A DNA stretch of 64,000 nucleotides from Cryptomeria japonica (GCF_030272615.1 NC_081405.1:309721374-309785373); one strand, 5' to 3'. Positions 45,400 through 57,370 are shown, counted from the first letter of the stretch. The notes: a model not told the origin generated them from the sequence alone. Numbers and translations: made by a program.

Positions 45400-46190
45400 A
45401 GTCAAACTAATTGTATCAAACCTAGTGGTACTCATTTTCATCACATAGTGCTACTTATCTTATCCTATCCTATCCTAGTGGTACTCATGTTCATCACGTA
45501 GTGGTACTTCTATCCTAGTGCTTACGTCTATCACATGGCACTACATCCTATCAATGTATATGTTTATCACATTGTACTTTATTCCTATTTTTCTAGAGCA
45601 CTTGTAGGATTTTATCAATTTGATGGCTTATCTAATACTCAGCTTGGCAAACCTACCTATTTAGGATACCTTTTGAGTGACTCCTCTCAACAACTTATCT
45701 AATTTGCAAAGTTTGTTTATCTGAGAATTGTCAATTCTACCCTATCTTTTAGTTTGTCCTCCCTAGGGCACCTATTTGAGTGAATCCTCTCAGCAATTTA
45801 TCCAATTGACATTGTAAGTTCATCATAGAACTATCAGTTTTTTTCGATCCTCAACACAAATGTATTTCTGTAGTATGCAAACATGCTTTAACCCTACCTA
45901 TACACGTTTTCATAGCACAAATGTGCTTTGTTAGCAGAAACACAACACTATTGAACTTATACGCACTTTTGTCTCATAGACATGCCTATTTATCACAGAC
46001 ATGGATTTGTTTTACATAAACACAACTTCTAGATACATATGCACCTTTTTATCACAAACACACCTGTATTTATGCATAGATGTGATTACAATAATAGATA
46101 CACCCTAAGATGCCATATACACGACCATTTATTTTAGATACAGACAAACCCTAGCATATACACATTTTGGATAAAAACATCAATTTCATG
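45400..46190 (-). repeat. Repeat arrays in the intron of the Tat-2 PMD gene
   Basis: 45400-45600 holds degenerate copies of the stem-loop unit (minus-strand core TGTGATGAA). 45840-46190 holds degenerate copies of the CRYGTCTGTG motif (plus-strand CACAGACATG, CACAAATGTG). The order relative to the PMD exons is as in Tat-1, but the copies are much decayed. The stretch between (45600-45840) has no recognised content. Confidence 0.65.
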
Positions 46191-46610
46191 TTTTTGTGTA
46201 ACTACCCTAAAGTACATTAATTGAAGCAATAAATGTAAAAACATACAAAGCAAGGTTCAGGTACATACCAGATCACCCATGTCGTCTAGCATTTGGAACC
46301 ATCATACGCTATCCAACCTGTATAGCCTATCTACCATCTCTCCTACTTTTTTGACTACTCTCTAAGCTTTGGCTACTCTAAATCTTCTGAATGTTTTGGA
46401 TGCAAATGAGGATGTTTTCCTTCTGGCCTATACATATAGGATGCTTATCCCTAGTCCCTATCTCATCATTTCTTTGTAGCCTTTCTTTCTTATCAAGAGA
46501 ATGTTTGCACTTTTTCCATCCAATCTCTCAAGGGGACATATTTTCCCAAATTGGGGCAACTTTGTATCAGTTTTTCTTCTTTGAGCCAATGGGACAAGCT
46601 GCATTGTCTC

Positions 46611-46624
46611 AAAGAGGGACAAAA
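46611..46624 (+). other. Polypurine tract of Tat-2
   Basis: AAAGAGGGACAAAA directly precedes the LTR start TGTAGACACC and matches the Tat-1 tract. Confidence 0.85.
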
Positions 46625-47353
46625 TGTAGACACCTAATACTGTCTTCTTTAAGTAAATAAATATTTTATTTATTTAATTATTTATTCCTAAGTCTTCTAA
46701 TAATTAAATAAATCTTTATTATTTAATCAATTAATTTAGCCTCTTCTATCCCTTTTCTAATTTAAATAAATAATTGTATTTATTTAAATTATCCTTTTCC
46801 TAAATTAAATAAATCTTTATTTATTTAATTAATTTATTATCTTTTTTCTTCTATGACACATGTCACTTATCTCTTAATCCTCTCCTACCTACCCCCTTCA
46901 TTATTTTATTATTTTTCCTACCTACACTTTAATCCTAACCGACCATTTATTTCTTTCACCTTTTAATCTTATCCTTCCATTTCCTAAAGTGTCTTTTATA
47001 TAAGAGGGCACTTCCTTCATTATCAACCCTAATCAGCTAATCAATCTTATGCAACAAAGCTTTCAAGCAATCAAGTGACATCACATTGACATTTTGTTAT
47101 TTATTGAGCTCTTGTGAACATATAAAATCTGATAGCAAGTATACATCAAACAAGATCAATGGAGATAGGAAACAATGGAGATTGAAACCCTACTTGACAT
47201 GTGAATGGTAATATTATTTTATTTTGTTGATTTACATGATCTAACGTATCTCTATTGGTATTCGTAAATGTTTCATTGTAGGACTTAGACTTTTTGTGGT
47301 TGAATCTTTTAGGTCTTACAATAGTTTATCATCGTCGCTTTTTACCATATACA
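46625..47353 (+). repeat. Tat-2 3' LTR
   Basis: It runs from TGTAGACACC to CCATATACA (729 bp) and is homologous to both Tat-1 LTRs in reverse orientation, with palindromes and a TATA box (46997-47006). Athila-A LTR sequence begins immediately after it (CCTATAAACATG, matching 62536). Confidence 0.9.
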
Positions 47354-47828
47354 CCTATAAACATGAATACTGAAGTTTCATAATTACACTCTCTAAGTTG
47401 TAGATAACTGACTATTGACTCCTTCAATACTCATCTCATTGAGACTTTGTATTCAGCCAACTACCTAGAATTAACTCCCATGTTGTGAACCTTTGACCAT
47501 TTCATGTTCCTCATTAAATCCTACATCATGTCATCAGTGTGTACAAAAAAAAGGTATATCTATTCCATATCATAATAATATTTATTTAAATAAATTGAAG
47601 ATTAATATGGATAAATCACATAGCATGCCACTTCATCTTTAATCATAATTTCAACCAATACTAATATATATAAGGGTAATTTAATGTCATTTTGTCAAGT
47701 TCATGAAAATATAAGAGGATCATTGTTTTAATAGAGTTTTAGGACCGAGATAGTATATAGGCCCTTGCTAAAACCTAGTAAAAGTATAGAAAACATAGAC
47801 AAAATTGAGCTATTATTTGTGCTTATCA
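47354..47828 (-). repeat. Athila-A 3' LTR, remaining part
   Basis: It matches 62536-62950 (for example CATGTTGTGAACCTTTGACC). Its inner end is TTATCA at 47828, so in element sense the LTR starts TGATAAGCAC. The outer part lies on the far side of Tat-2, outside the window. Confidence 0.8.
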
Positions 47829-48894
47829 TCCCCCCAACCTATCTTCCTGATGGTCCTCCCATAGGAATAATGTTTCTCATTTTAACTTGCAACTTGTAAT
47901 CACCAGCAATAACCTAGCCTGATCCTTGATTAGCAAGGCTCCAACAGAGCCCTTTGTTTTTCTCTACTCTTCCCCACATGTCTTTTTCTACTGTTTCATA
48001 AAAAATATTCCCATACTTCTTGCAATCTGGAATTGGCCATAGAAGCATTGGTGGATAAAAAATGAGAGGAATCCAATTATTCTAGTTTGATCGACCCAGA
48101 TGCATGTACAATGGTGCTCTTCTAACAACTCTATGATTCTTTTGTTAGAGTGTTCCATATTTGTTCCAATTATCCCAATACTGTTTGTCCTTCAGAAAAA
48201 CTCATATGCCGAAACTCTTGGAATATCTCTTCTCTTAAAGCTAAGATTTGATATTTACATTCAGGTCTATATAAAATCTTTTTCCAAACAAATTAGAGGC
48301 ATCTTGGATTTATAGTTTGAACCCTTAAAGACAATGGAATCTGAGGTTCCTCTTTCCTAAATTCTCTAAACCATCATCCCTAATTACTTTCATTTTAAAT
48401 CCATGACATGATTTTTTTAATATGAATATAATCAATATAAAAAAAAGGATTCCAATCATTTTCACTAGGAAATGCATAATTGTGAAGATAAAATTCTCAA
48501 AGAAAACCTTTAGTTGTTGTAGGAGAGGACTAATACATCTGATAAAATTCTTTAGGTGTTTCAATGGAATGGTCTAAATATGAAATAATCCTTGACAATT
48601 TGAAAGAAATATTGAGTTATTTAAGGTACATGACATATACTTAGAGTGGTGTTTTACATCCTACAATTTGTGGTATCATGGTTATTATATTATCCACCTT
48701 ATTCTATAATGCAACAATTTGTTTGTTTTTCTTCTCAATCTCGTCATATTTTTGACTAATTATTTTTTGTAACTTATGTTTTTCTTTATTCCATTCTTCT
48801 TCTTCTTTATCCAACATATCCTTATATAAATCTAAAGCTACAAACATCCATGAGAATAGGTAGGTCTATGTATTTCAAGAGGGGGCCTTTTCTT

Positions 48895-50034
48895 TGATAA
48901 ACTTATAAGGCACTGAGAGGGGGGTGAATTATTTCGAGCAAAAACAATATAAATCTGATAACCACTTTAATCAACTTGAATCTTAACAAGCATAAAAGGA
49001 AAATAACTAGATAAGCTAACAACCAATAACACATCCACCACATAACACAATATTTTCACGTGTAAACCCAAAAGGGAAAAAACATTATGGGAATTAGTAC
49101 CCACAAGATCATATATTTGCAGAATAGGGATCTGATCGGTTAAGGTCTTACAATTGTACTGTTAGGAGCACACTCGGTTAAGAGTGTCTTAGCCTAGTTA
49201 AGAGATATTACAAGAAGGCCTATTAGGACCAACCCTATTAGGATCTACCCAGCTATGGGATTTACACAACACAAGTTGATTTTTGACCCTTTTAAGGGAT
49301 TTAAACCTTCAGACCTATGAGGATCCTGCCGCACTCAGTTTGGACTGACCTTGTGAGAGGATTTTATCTTGCTGCAACTATTAGGGAACACTAATTTTAA
49401 TTGATCTACATATGTCACCTATGTGACTGATTAGATCTGGTTTAGTTTTTCTTCTAATAGCGACTAAACATCAATACAGAGCTTCTTCTTTCACCGCACA
49501 ATCAAATTCATACTATATATCTCATGGCTTATACATCATCACATAATATACTCCTTTTTATAAACAACTCTGCTAAGTTGGCTAAAACCTTTGGAACAAT
49601 TTACTAGGTCCAATGTATCTAGTCAATCTTTCTCATCATGCTTTCCTTATGTCATAAAAACATAACACAACACAAAAATATAACAAAAAGACCCATTAAC
49701 TATTCTTCTTAATTGTCACTATTCTTCTGATCATAACTCACTCCATACTGTGAATTTGCCGATGTGGTTCAAGTCATAGACTCTTATCAATATTATAATC
49801 ATGTGTTTCAAACCACAACACTTGATTCTCCACTGATCTTCCATACCAGTCGCTTGAACATAGCTCTGTTTACTATTTATTGGTTTGATGTTTAATTGCT
49901 TTCTCTACAGGTTAGGCTTTACCGGTTGGAAAAAATGACTTAGATGACTAAAAAAACATGGTTGCCATCAATGAAAACACAATACAGGTCATCAATTAAC
50001 CTATTACATCAATAACATCATCATCAAGCCAACA
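48895..50034 (-). mobile_element. Solo copia LTR (Copia-6) with TTCTT duplication
   Basis: In element sense it runs from TGTTGGCTTGATG to AGTTTATCA (1,140 bp). TTCTT is present on both sides (48890-48894 and 50035-50039). The ATTCACCCCCCTCTCAG segment links it to the Copia-2/Copia-3 LTR group. No internal region exists, so it is a product of LTR-LTR recombination. Confidence 0.88.
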
Positions 50035-50210
50035 TTCTTAACTAATTCTCTTTTTTTCTTTTATGGTTCTTGCTTTGTCATTTGTTCTACTACAATAGCT
50101 AATCAAGCAAGGCCACTCAAACCTATATTCTCTTGAAGCTATTCTTTCTCTATCAGTGAGCCTTGTTGTTGTGGAGAGATATCTTGTTGCCAATTTGGAG
50201 GAATTGATTA

Positions 50211-51250
50211 TGTGTTGCATTGATGGCAACACTGGTTGTTTACCAGTTTCTAGTTGGTTCTGGTAGAGTGGTTGATTATGATATTGATCTAGTATGATCC
50301 ATTATGCTTTGATTTGTGGAATTGGTTTGGATCTATCATTCATAATATTTAGATGTGGATCACGATCATTTGGTTCTAGATTTGATGACTCGGGAGCTAT
50401 CATTTATTCTAGTAAGCCATTTGGTCACCAATAAGGGTTTTATCGACAAAGATTTGTTGAAGATATTTTGATGCACATGATAAGTGATGTTGGTGTGGCT
50501 TCTAGATGATTTGCAATATTCTAATGGTTATCATGTTCCTATTCTAGTTCATTGGTGGTGTTGGATTTGGTTTATGGCAGCCTATTTTGGGTCCGATGTT
50601 ATCTAGGTTATGGACTGGTCTCTATAACATGTTGGAGGATGTTCCTGATGCGTTACCGATGAGATTTAATGATTGGTTTACATTTTTCCAGCCTAAGTAG
50701 ACCTGGTTGATCATTGGATTGCGGGTTTATTTTATGAACTTATTGTATTATCTTTTAGGTGACCAACCTAATTATTTAGTTCCTAGGTTAAAATAAATAT
50801 GATGTAAGATCTCTTTGTAGATCATAGGTCAAGGTTATGGGATTATCTATATGCAAATAATATTGTAATAATATGCAAAAGGTTTGGTTGATCATAGGTA
50901 ATCAAATTGGGTTTGTAAGAGAGGTTTAAGGCCTCCGATATTGGGCTTAACCGAAACTGTACTCAGGCACAGGAGATGTTATCTTTGCAGTTCACTCTTA
51001 ATTATAGATTGTAGTCAGTGAGGCTCCTTTTGTGATGAGCAATGCATTCTAGGCTATTGGCCTTCCTACATGTGCAATCCCCTCATATTGTAATCAAATA
51101 CTTATTGTAGAAGTATTATCTAACTGTGGGTAGGCTTCCCACCATGGTGTTTCCCTTTACTGGGTTTTCCACGTACAAATCTTGGTGTCATGTGTAATGG
51201 ATGGATGGTAACTGTTATGTGGTTTTTGTTTATGCTTAATTGCTATATCA
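50211..51250 (+). mobile_element. Copia LTR or LTR fragment (Copia-7)
   Basis: It starts TGTGTTGCATTGATGGCAAC, close to the TGTTGGCATTGATG start of the Copia-2/3 group. Near its end is TTTACTGGGTTTTCCACGT, as in the Copia-2 LTR end (CTATTTGGGTTTCCACGT). It separates two coding stretches of the Athila extra ORF. The right end is approximate (51250-51290) and no duplication was found. Confidence 0.6.
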
Positions 51251-52495
51251 TTTAATTTGGTATTTGGTTTATGCATTCTAGTATTGAGTTTATGTGTTTA
51301 GATCATAAGCATTAGAATGCATTTTTCTTTTGCACTAGGAGTAGAATGCTTAGACCTTGAAGAATCAATTTGAATTATTATCCTAGGCTCACCATGTCTA
51401 AATTTGCTAGGTTTTCCTTTGGGCCTATGGCTTATTCTTTATGGTGTCTTCTCAACTGTTTTGGAAGATATGGCATATTTACAATTTTTAAATAGATGTA
51501 CCAACCTAAGTAGTGGTAGTAGGTAAGTTTACCTCTTCAATTTTCCTTTTTCTAGGGCTCAGGGTTTCTTTTCTTATTTTTTGTTTTTGTGTCCATTTCC
51601 TTGTTGCTTCAGTTTTCTTTGCCTTACCTTTCTACTTTTGTACATCAACCCTAGTCCTTTCTTGAGTTTCAATTTGAATATTGAGATTGTGGTCTGTTGA
51701 GGATTTACTTGTATCACTAGATGAAGGTTTTTCTATAGGAGAGTTTGTAGCAGAGGCAACCCTAGATGTTGAATCTCCTAGGGTTGATTTAATAGTTTCC
51801 TTTGTTACCCTAGACCATGATTGACCCCTACTTCTAGCATTAGTTACTTTAAATTTATTGACTACCAGAAATTCATCCCAAGTCATCTGGGAGACATCTT
51901 GTAAAGACCTTTCTACAAGCAATTTAATCATACAATTATGAGAGATAGAGTTTGACCTACCTTTCTATGTTTCATCTATCATAATTGAGAGCAAGTTGTA
52001 CTAGATATTTGGCACATTCATCCTTCGACCATGTCTCATATGGCTTAATAATTTTAAATAAAGATAATGAAGGTAGGATTGTCTACCCTCATAGGTAAGA
52101 TATTTAGTAATGTATAGTGCTACTTGTTTTCATGTTTTTTGGCAAAAAAGTCTCCTAGTCCCCTGTTTACCCATATTAAGAGGAGGGACATGAGGTCTAG
52201 AGAACTCTGATCTAGAAAACCTTGCATCTTTAGACTCATGATATTTTTCTCCTTCCATAGGTAGCCCTAACACCTTTGATATTTATTCTTCTTTAGTATT
52301 TACTTTCAATCCTTTCACCATTGCTTCACCATTGGAGAAGGTTTGAGCAAACTCTAAATCAATGTCATTGTCAAATACATTAAGCATTAGGAAATAATCT
52401 ATCCTGTCACATTGTCTGAGTTCTCGCTCACAAATTTGATCCTGTAGAAGTATAGTATGAGTTGTGGGCTCATTCCTGATATGACACCCTCCCAT

Positions 52496-53250
52496 TGTTG
52501 ACCTTTAGTTGTATCCTTCTGACTTCTTAAAATATTGTGATTTCTTTAAATTGAAATATTTCCTACAACTTCCAACCTTCCACTAAGAAAAAACCGTTAT
52601 AACTTATATTTATCGACGTATCACATAATAATGACAATAAAATTCATTATAGAAGGCTATTATGATTCATAATGTTGGTGGTGTTAGTACATCTAGGCTT
52701 AAGCATGCAAATTTAAAGAGAGGTCATGTCACTTAACATAGACTATCATAAATGACATAATGACATATTTAAAAAAGGTTTCATGATGAAAGTTCATTTT
52801 TATGATTAAAGTGACATATTATGACATAACATGCCTTCCCCCCCCCAACATAAATTTTGACATGTGTCCACACATGTCATTAAGAAACAATGTGCTATGT
52901 GAAGTATTCATATTAATTATACTATATTCAAATAAATGCATCTGAAAGGAATAATATACACAAGTTTTTAGGTACATACATGGAGTGTGTAGAATGCATA
53001 AGATCCGGCCATGCTAGAAGTAAGTGCAATACTGAATTGATAAAGTGGCTGAAAGGGTGACATGAAAGGAAGTGAAATAAAGATGGAAGAGAAGAACATG
53101 AGATGGAATGATGATGTATTTATTGATGGAGAATGTAGTTCCACAAAACGTGGAAGTGTTTATTATGAATGTGATGACATGACTAGGGAGAAGGTGGGAC
53201 ATTAAGTCTACCTTCTTCAGTTGTGAGAGTTTCCAAATGTGAAGGTATAA
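52496..53250 (-). other. Spacer between Athila-A pol and extra ORF, with internal polypurine run
   Basis: This is AT-rich non-coding sequence. On the minus strand a run of about nine G followed by GAAGG lies at 52834-52848. It is not followed by LTR-like sequence, so it is an internal purine run rather than the 3' tract. No gene is recognised. Confidence 0.5.
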
Positions 53251-54440
53251 TGAATTGCTACATGAAATCCTATTTGGAAGATGGTTTATGATAAATCTTC
53301 AAGCGACGACCATTGACTAACAAAATGAATTTCATAGTGTTAATAGTTATGAGTTGCACAACTCCATTAGGAAAAGCTTCTGCAATTTCATATGGGCTTA
53401 AGCATCTTGTCTATAATTTGCCCATTTTATCCTTATATCTAGAATCATAGAGGAGTGCTCAATATCCTATTTGAAAATGTTTTTCCCTGATATATTTATC
53501 ATGCCATTTGATCATTTGATTTTGGAGCATTTTTGTTTGATGTAAAGCAATTTTTTTGATTTCATCTAAAGCATTTAATTGCAAAACTCTTTGTTTTTGT
53601 GTTGCAGATATGTGCATACCAAGTTCAAGTGTTGTCTTGAATGTTTTATGTTTAAATTTAATGGGTATCATTGTTTTTTTTTCGTATAACATCTCAAAAG
53701 GAGAAAATCTTGTTGTTGTTTTCCATGATGTTATGAATTCCCATACTTCTTCAAGTACTCTAGCTTCCCAATCTTTTCTATGCATAGACACTATTTTAGT
53801 GAGAAATGCTTCAATTTACTTGTTTGTGATTTTTGTTGTCCATTAGCTTGTGGATGGTAAGGTGTAGATTTTCTATGCCTGATATTGTATTCATTTACCA
53901 ATGTTGTGACAAGAGTAGAGGTAAATTGATCCCCTTGATCTGTTACTATTTCTCTAGGAACTCCATAACGGGTGAAGATTTATTCATAAAGAAATTTTTC
54001 TACCTTGTTGTCTCTTGCATATTTCATGGCCTTAACTTCAACCCATTTTATCACATAGTTAGTACAAACTAAGATTTAAGACTTATTATTTGATGGAGGG
54101 TCAATAGGAACTACAAAGTCAAGTCCCCATTTGTCAAATGGTGTTACCACCACTTGTGGGTATAATGGAATTTCATTTGATCTAGTTGTTCTATCCACTC
54201 TTTGGCATCTCTCACATTTTTTAGGTGTATTTGGCTGCATCTTTGTGCAAAGTTGGCCAATAATATCTTATAATAAGTATTTTAATGGTTGTCCTCTTAG
54301 CTACAAAATGTCCTCCACAAGGCTCATCATGGCATGCATGCATGATATCATAAGTTTCATCTTCCCTAATACACTATCTCATTACTTGGTCTGGTCCTAC
54401 ATAGAATAGGCACCTTGCTACCTAGGAGAAATTAAAGCTC
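53251..54440 (-). pseudogene. Athila-A integrase
   Basis: From about 54400 leftwards, degenerate HHCC and core sequences are followed by TTRFSPFEMLYEKKTMIPI and a long C-terminal region (LNALDEIKKIALHQTKMLQ, WHDKYIREKHFQIGY) in 53459-53791. The end of pol is near 53260. No chromodomain is seen. Stops and frame changes are numerous before 53791. Confidence 0.78.
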
Positions 54441-54460
54441 TTTTCTACAAGAAATCCCTT

Positions 54461-56056
54461 TTATTTTGGTGAGAAACGAGGAGGAATATTGTGATTAACT
54501 ATGCAGTTAGTTATGCTATCATACCAAGGTGTAAAGACAACAATAGAGAAAAAATTATCATCTAGAAATGAGTCATCAATGACTTGTGGGTCTTTATTTT
54601 TTCTTAATCTTGATATTAAGTCTTCTACTACATTGGCTTTCCATTGTTTTTCAATAATGGTGGTATCAAATTCTTGAATCAACAATATCCATCTTGATAA
54701 TCTCCTAGAAGTTGAGGATTTATTCATGAGGTATTTAATGGTTGCATGATCTGTATGAACAAATATTTGGTAGCCAGTAATGTAGTGTCTGAATTTATTA
54801 GATGCATGTATGATTGCTAACATCTCTTTTTCTATGACAGTGTAGTTAAATTTTGGTCCTTGCAAATTTTTACAGATAAAGTAAATATCTATTTGTAAAC
54901 TGGCTTCTTTTTGCCCCAAAATAACACCTATAGCATAATCTAATGCATCATTATGTATATGAAAGGGGAGTGCCCAATTGGGTCCTTTAAGAACATGTGC
55001 TTGGGTTAGTGCTATTTTTAATCTAGAGAAGGCTTTCTCACACTTTGGTGTCCATTAGAATTCAATATCTTTTGTCAATGAATTATTCAATAGTCATGTC
55101 ATTGTACTAAATTTTTTTATAAACATCCTGTAATATCCTGCATGTCCTAAAAAACTTCAAACATCTTTTTGTTTACTAGGAGTAGAGAGATTGATAATTA
55201 CCTCCCTTTTATCAAGATCAACCTAGATAATAGCTTGTGAAAATAAATTTCCAAGCACAACTCTCTCCCACATCATCATAAATAACTTTTCACTATTCAG
55301 GGGTATATTGTGATCCTCACATCATTGCAAAAAAATTTCCAAGTGGCTTAATGATTCCTCATATGTGCCTCCATAACCAATAAAGTCATCCATGTACATC
55401 TCCATGCAATCATGTGAGATATCTAAGAATATGCTTATAATTGCTATCTGAAAAGTAGATGGAGTGTTACATAATCCAAATGGGAGTATAAAGTAGGCAT
55501 AGGTTCCCCATGGGTAGGTAAAGGCTATTTTTTATTGGCCTTTAGTCGCAATTATTAACTAGTTATATCACCTAAAACCATCTAAGAATGAGAAGTATTT
55601 CTTGCTTGCTAAAGAATCTAACACTTGGTTAATAAATGGAAGTGGAAAATGATCATTTTTGGTTGTAGCATTAAGTTCTCTATAATCTACATATAATCTC
55701 CATTTTACATTCTTTTTAGGCACTATAACTAGAGGGGATACCCATTGGATATCATAAATTGGGTATATAAATCCTCCATCTAGTAACTTTTGAAGTTCTC
55801 CTTTAACTATTTCTCTTAATGCAAGATCGATTCTTATTTATGATTGTCTTAGTGGTCTACAATATTCTCTAATATAAATCCTTTGTGTGCTTAATTTAGG
55901 ATCCAAACCCTTCATGTCATGGTAATCCCATTCAAATTCTTCTTTGTGATATTTAAGAAATTCTATCAAAGACACATTCTGATGTTGAGTAAGCTTATTA
56001 TTAATATTGAAACACTTGTCTGGTGATACCACTATTTGCTTATTTAATACAATCAT
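54461..56056 (-). pseudogene. Athila-A reverse transcriptase and RNase H
   Basis: RT begins with QRIYIREYCRPLRQS-like sequence (about 55850), then PIYDIQWVSPLVIVPKKN, DYRELNATTKNDHFPLPFIN, FSFLDGF, LPFGLCNTPSTFQ and the catalytic YMDDFIGYG (about 55395). RNase H (54461-54919) has FNYTVIEKEMLAIIHASNKF, YITGYQIFVHTDHATIKYLM and SRRLSRWILLIQEFD. The stretch upstream to 56056 (VVSPDKCFNINNKL) links to the protease region beyond Copia-5. Stops break RT. Confidence 0.85.
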
Positions 56057-56063
56057 AGATTCT

Positions 56064-56068
56064 TAAGT
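56064..56068. repeat. Target-site duplication of Copia-5 (TAAGT)
   Basis: TAAGT occurs at 56064-56068 and at 58930-58934, an exact match on both sides of the element. Confidence 0.88.
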
Positions 56069-56441
56069 TGTTAGAGTATTCGGGTAATTACTTGATTAAT
56101 TAAACAATATTTGTTTAATTATTTAAGTTCCCTTTATCTCTTTTACACTTAAGCTAACTTTAGGTGCATAATAATTAATTCTTTTATTAATTATTATGTG
56201 CAAACCTAGGTTTTCCCTTTTAGAGTTTCTTGACCTATTAAAGGTTAAGTTCATTCTTTTCTTTGTAAGAAGAAGGATTATTACATTACACATTTTGTGA
56301 ATATTGAGCTCTCTTTTTTAGCATATTTTCTGTGTATTTCTTTCTTTTGTGATTTGCTTCCTTTCTTCTCCTTGTAACAGGTTTTTTAGCTTGTAGAGAT
56401 CATTTGGGCTCTTGTGGTTTTGTATTTTCTCAACTCCAATA
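56069..56441 (+). repeat. Copia-5 5' LTR
   Basis: It is 373 bp, starts TGTTAGAGTATTC and ends CTCCAATA. It has a near-identical partner at 58555-58929. Confidence 0.9.
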
Positions 56442-56849
56442 TGGTATGAAAGCTTTAGATTTGCAACAATCTATTCTTGTTTTGAGAATTTCTGCATTGG
56501 AAGCATATTTGGGGTTTCAAAAAGTTTTTTTTATGTACCTAGGGATAGGCCTTTTTTTAGCACTTTAGGCCTAAACAAACCTCACCATTGTGCTCAGAAG
56601 GCTCGAAAACCCCTATCGTCATATAAAATTTGATCTTTTTGGTTCTTGAGCCTTTGGGAGTATTTTTTCTCTAGATCCAGACCGTACGACCCTGGCACAT
56701 AGTTTGAGAAAAAAAATCCAAATTTGTTTTTTGCCTTTTTACAGCATGTAGGCCAGATGTTGATTTTTTGAAAAAAATAAAAAATAAAATTAAAAAAATC
56801 AAAATAGGGCAAAAGGAAAAAAAAAAAATTTATTGGCAAAAAGTTTTTT

Positions 56850-57370
56850 TGGGGCAGGTTTCCCATGGTATGCAGGGTACCATGGGGCCCCCTGCCATCA
56901 TGCAGGCCTGTCACTGCTTATAGAGCAAGCCCCGTTGGGTGTCCTCCAGCCCCCTGGCCTCCACCTCCCTGTGGCTACCTGGCTCTGCCACGCGCCCGCA
57001 ACGTTAGCTCCCCTCCACCTTGGCCCCCGCCGACTTTGGCCCCCACCGCCGCTACTCTTACCGGCTGCCACATGTCCGTGACACCCACCACCGCTACTTC
57101 TATTAGCTTTTGCATCCCCCCAGCTCCCGCTGGCCGCCTTTGCTCCTGCTGCCCACAGCCCACCAGCTACCCTGGCTTCGCCGCCCGCGGCTCACCATCG
57201 GTAGCCTCCCGCGGCTCCGTCAGTAAATGCCACTCGGCCCACTTGCTGCCCAGGCTCCACCACCTGGCCACTGGGTATAGCTGCCAGCCACCAGAGCTCC
57301 ATCAGGCCACCACTAGAGTGCCACCCACTAGCCACCTCCACCCGTCCAGCCACCAGACTACCCCTTCCTC
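56850..57370 (+). other. GC-rich island with 9-bp hairpin in Copia-5
   Basis: CCCATGGTA (56862-56870) pairs with TACCATGGG (56878-56886), enclosed by GGCAGG/CCTGCC (56853-56858 with 56891-56896). The following 480 bp are rich in C and pyrimidine-coded prolines. Open frames here (proline-, alanine- and histidine-rich) have no start or family support and are not called genes. Confidence 0.6.

Larger units (their letters stand above)
35760..46302 (-). pseudogene. PMD gene of Tat-2 (antisense), split by Copia-2
   Basis: On the minus strand: a possible first exon (46302-46269) with ATG then donor GTATGTACC, an intron holding repeats (about 45400-46268), and exon 2 from about 45380 running to 45310. 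It resumes after Copia-2 at 37601. The PMD part includes FLCPNKTTQGLAIRWG and GVTLLQVWAYEHIVVTR (37008-37295) and a later MDDEYAAYFVAYPFPRL (36540-36620). The tail has a degenerate coiled coil (about 36000-36200). Stops are frequent. The same order and orientation as in Tat-1 shows that the PMD gene belongs to the family. Confidence 0.8.
31276..47353 (+). mobile_element. Tat-2: 3' part of a second Tat element with antisense PMD gene
   Basis: It belongs to the same family as Tat-1 in opposite orientation: pol from within RT (31276) to integrase (about 34110), spacer, PMD gene on the minus strand, polypurine tract (46611-46624) and 3' LTR (46625-47353). Its 5' half lies left of the window, beyond Gypsy-4 and Copia-3. 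Copia-2 is inserted in its PMD gene. Its 3' LTR lies inside the LTR of Athila-A: sequence from 47354 matches the interior of the LTR at 62536. Confidence 0.9.
47850..52495 (-). pseudogene. Athila-A extra ORF (env position), broken by two copia LTRs
   Basis: Coding character is visible in several stretches on the minus strand. The N-terminal region (52495-51600) has FLMLNVFDNDIDLEFAQTF, a VLGLPMEGEKYHE block, YITKYLTYEGRQSYLHYLY and LLVERSLQDVSQMTWDEFL. A middle stretch is at 51540-51290. Basic sequence is at 50232-50035, a coiled-coil-like stretch (KEEEEWNKEKHKLQKIISQK) at about 48840-48660, and the C-terminus (WPIPDCKKYGNIFYETVEKD) at about 48060-47850. Without insertions it would span about 750-800 codons. 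It resembles conserved hypothetical retroelement proteins of plants; no transmembrane pattern was seen, so env homology is not supported. Confidence 0.6.

Noticed and set aside
52500-52831. Segment left of the internal polypurine run as an Athila 3' LTR
   Set aside because: It starts TGTTATGTCA in element sense, but no matching partner exists right of gag, and the true LTR pair is 47354-47828 with 61767-62950.
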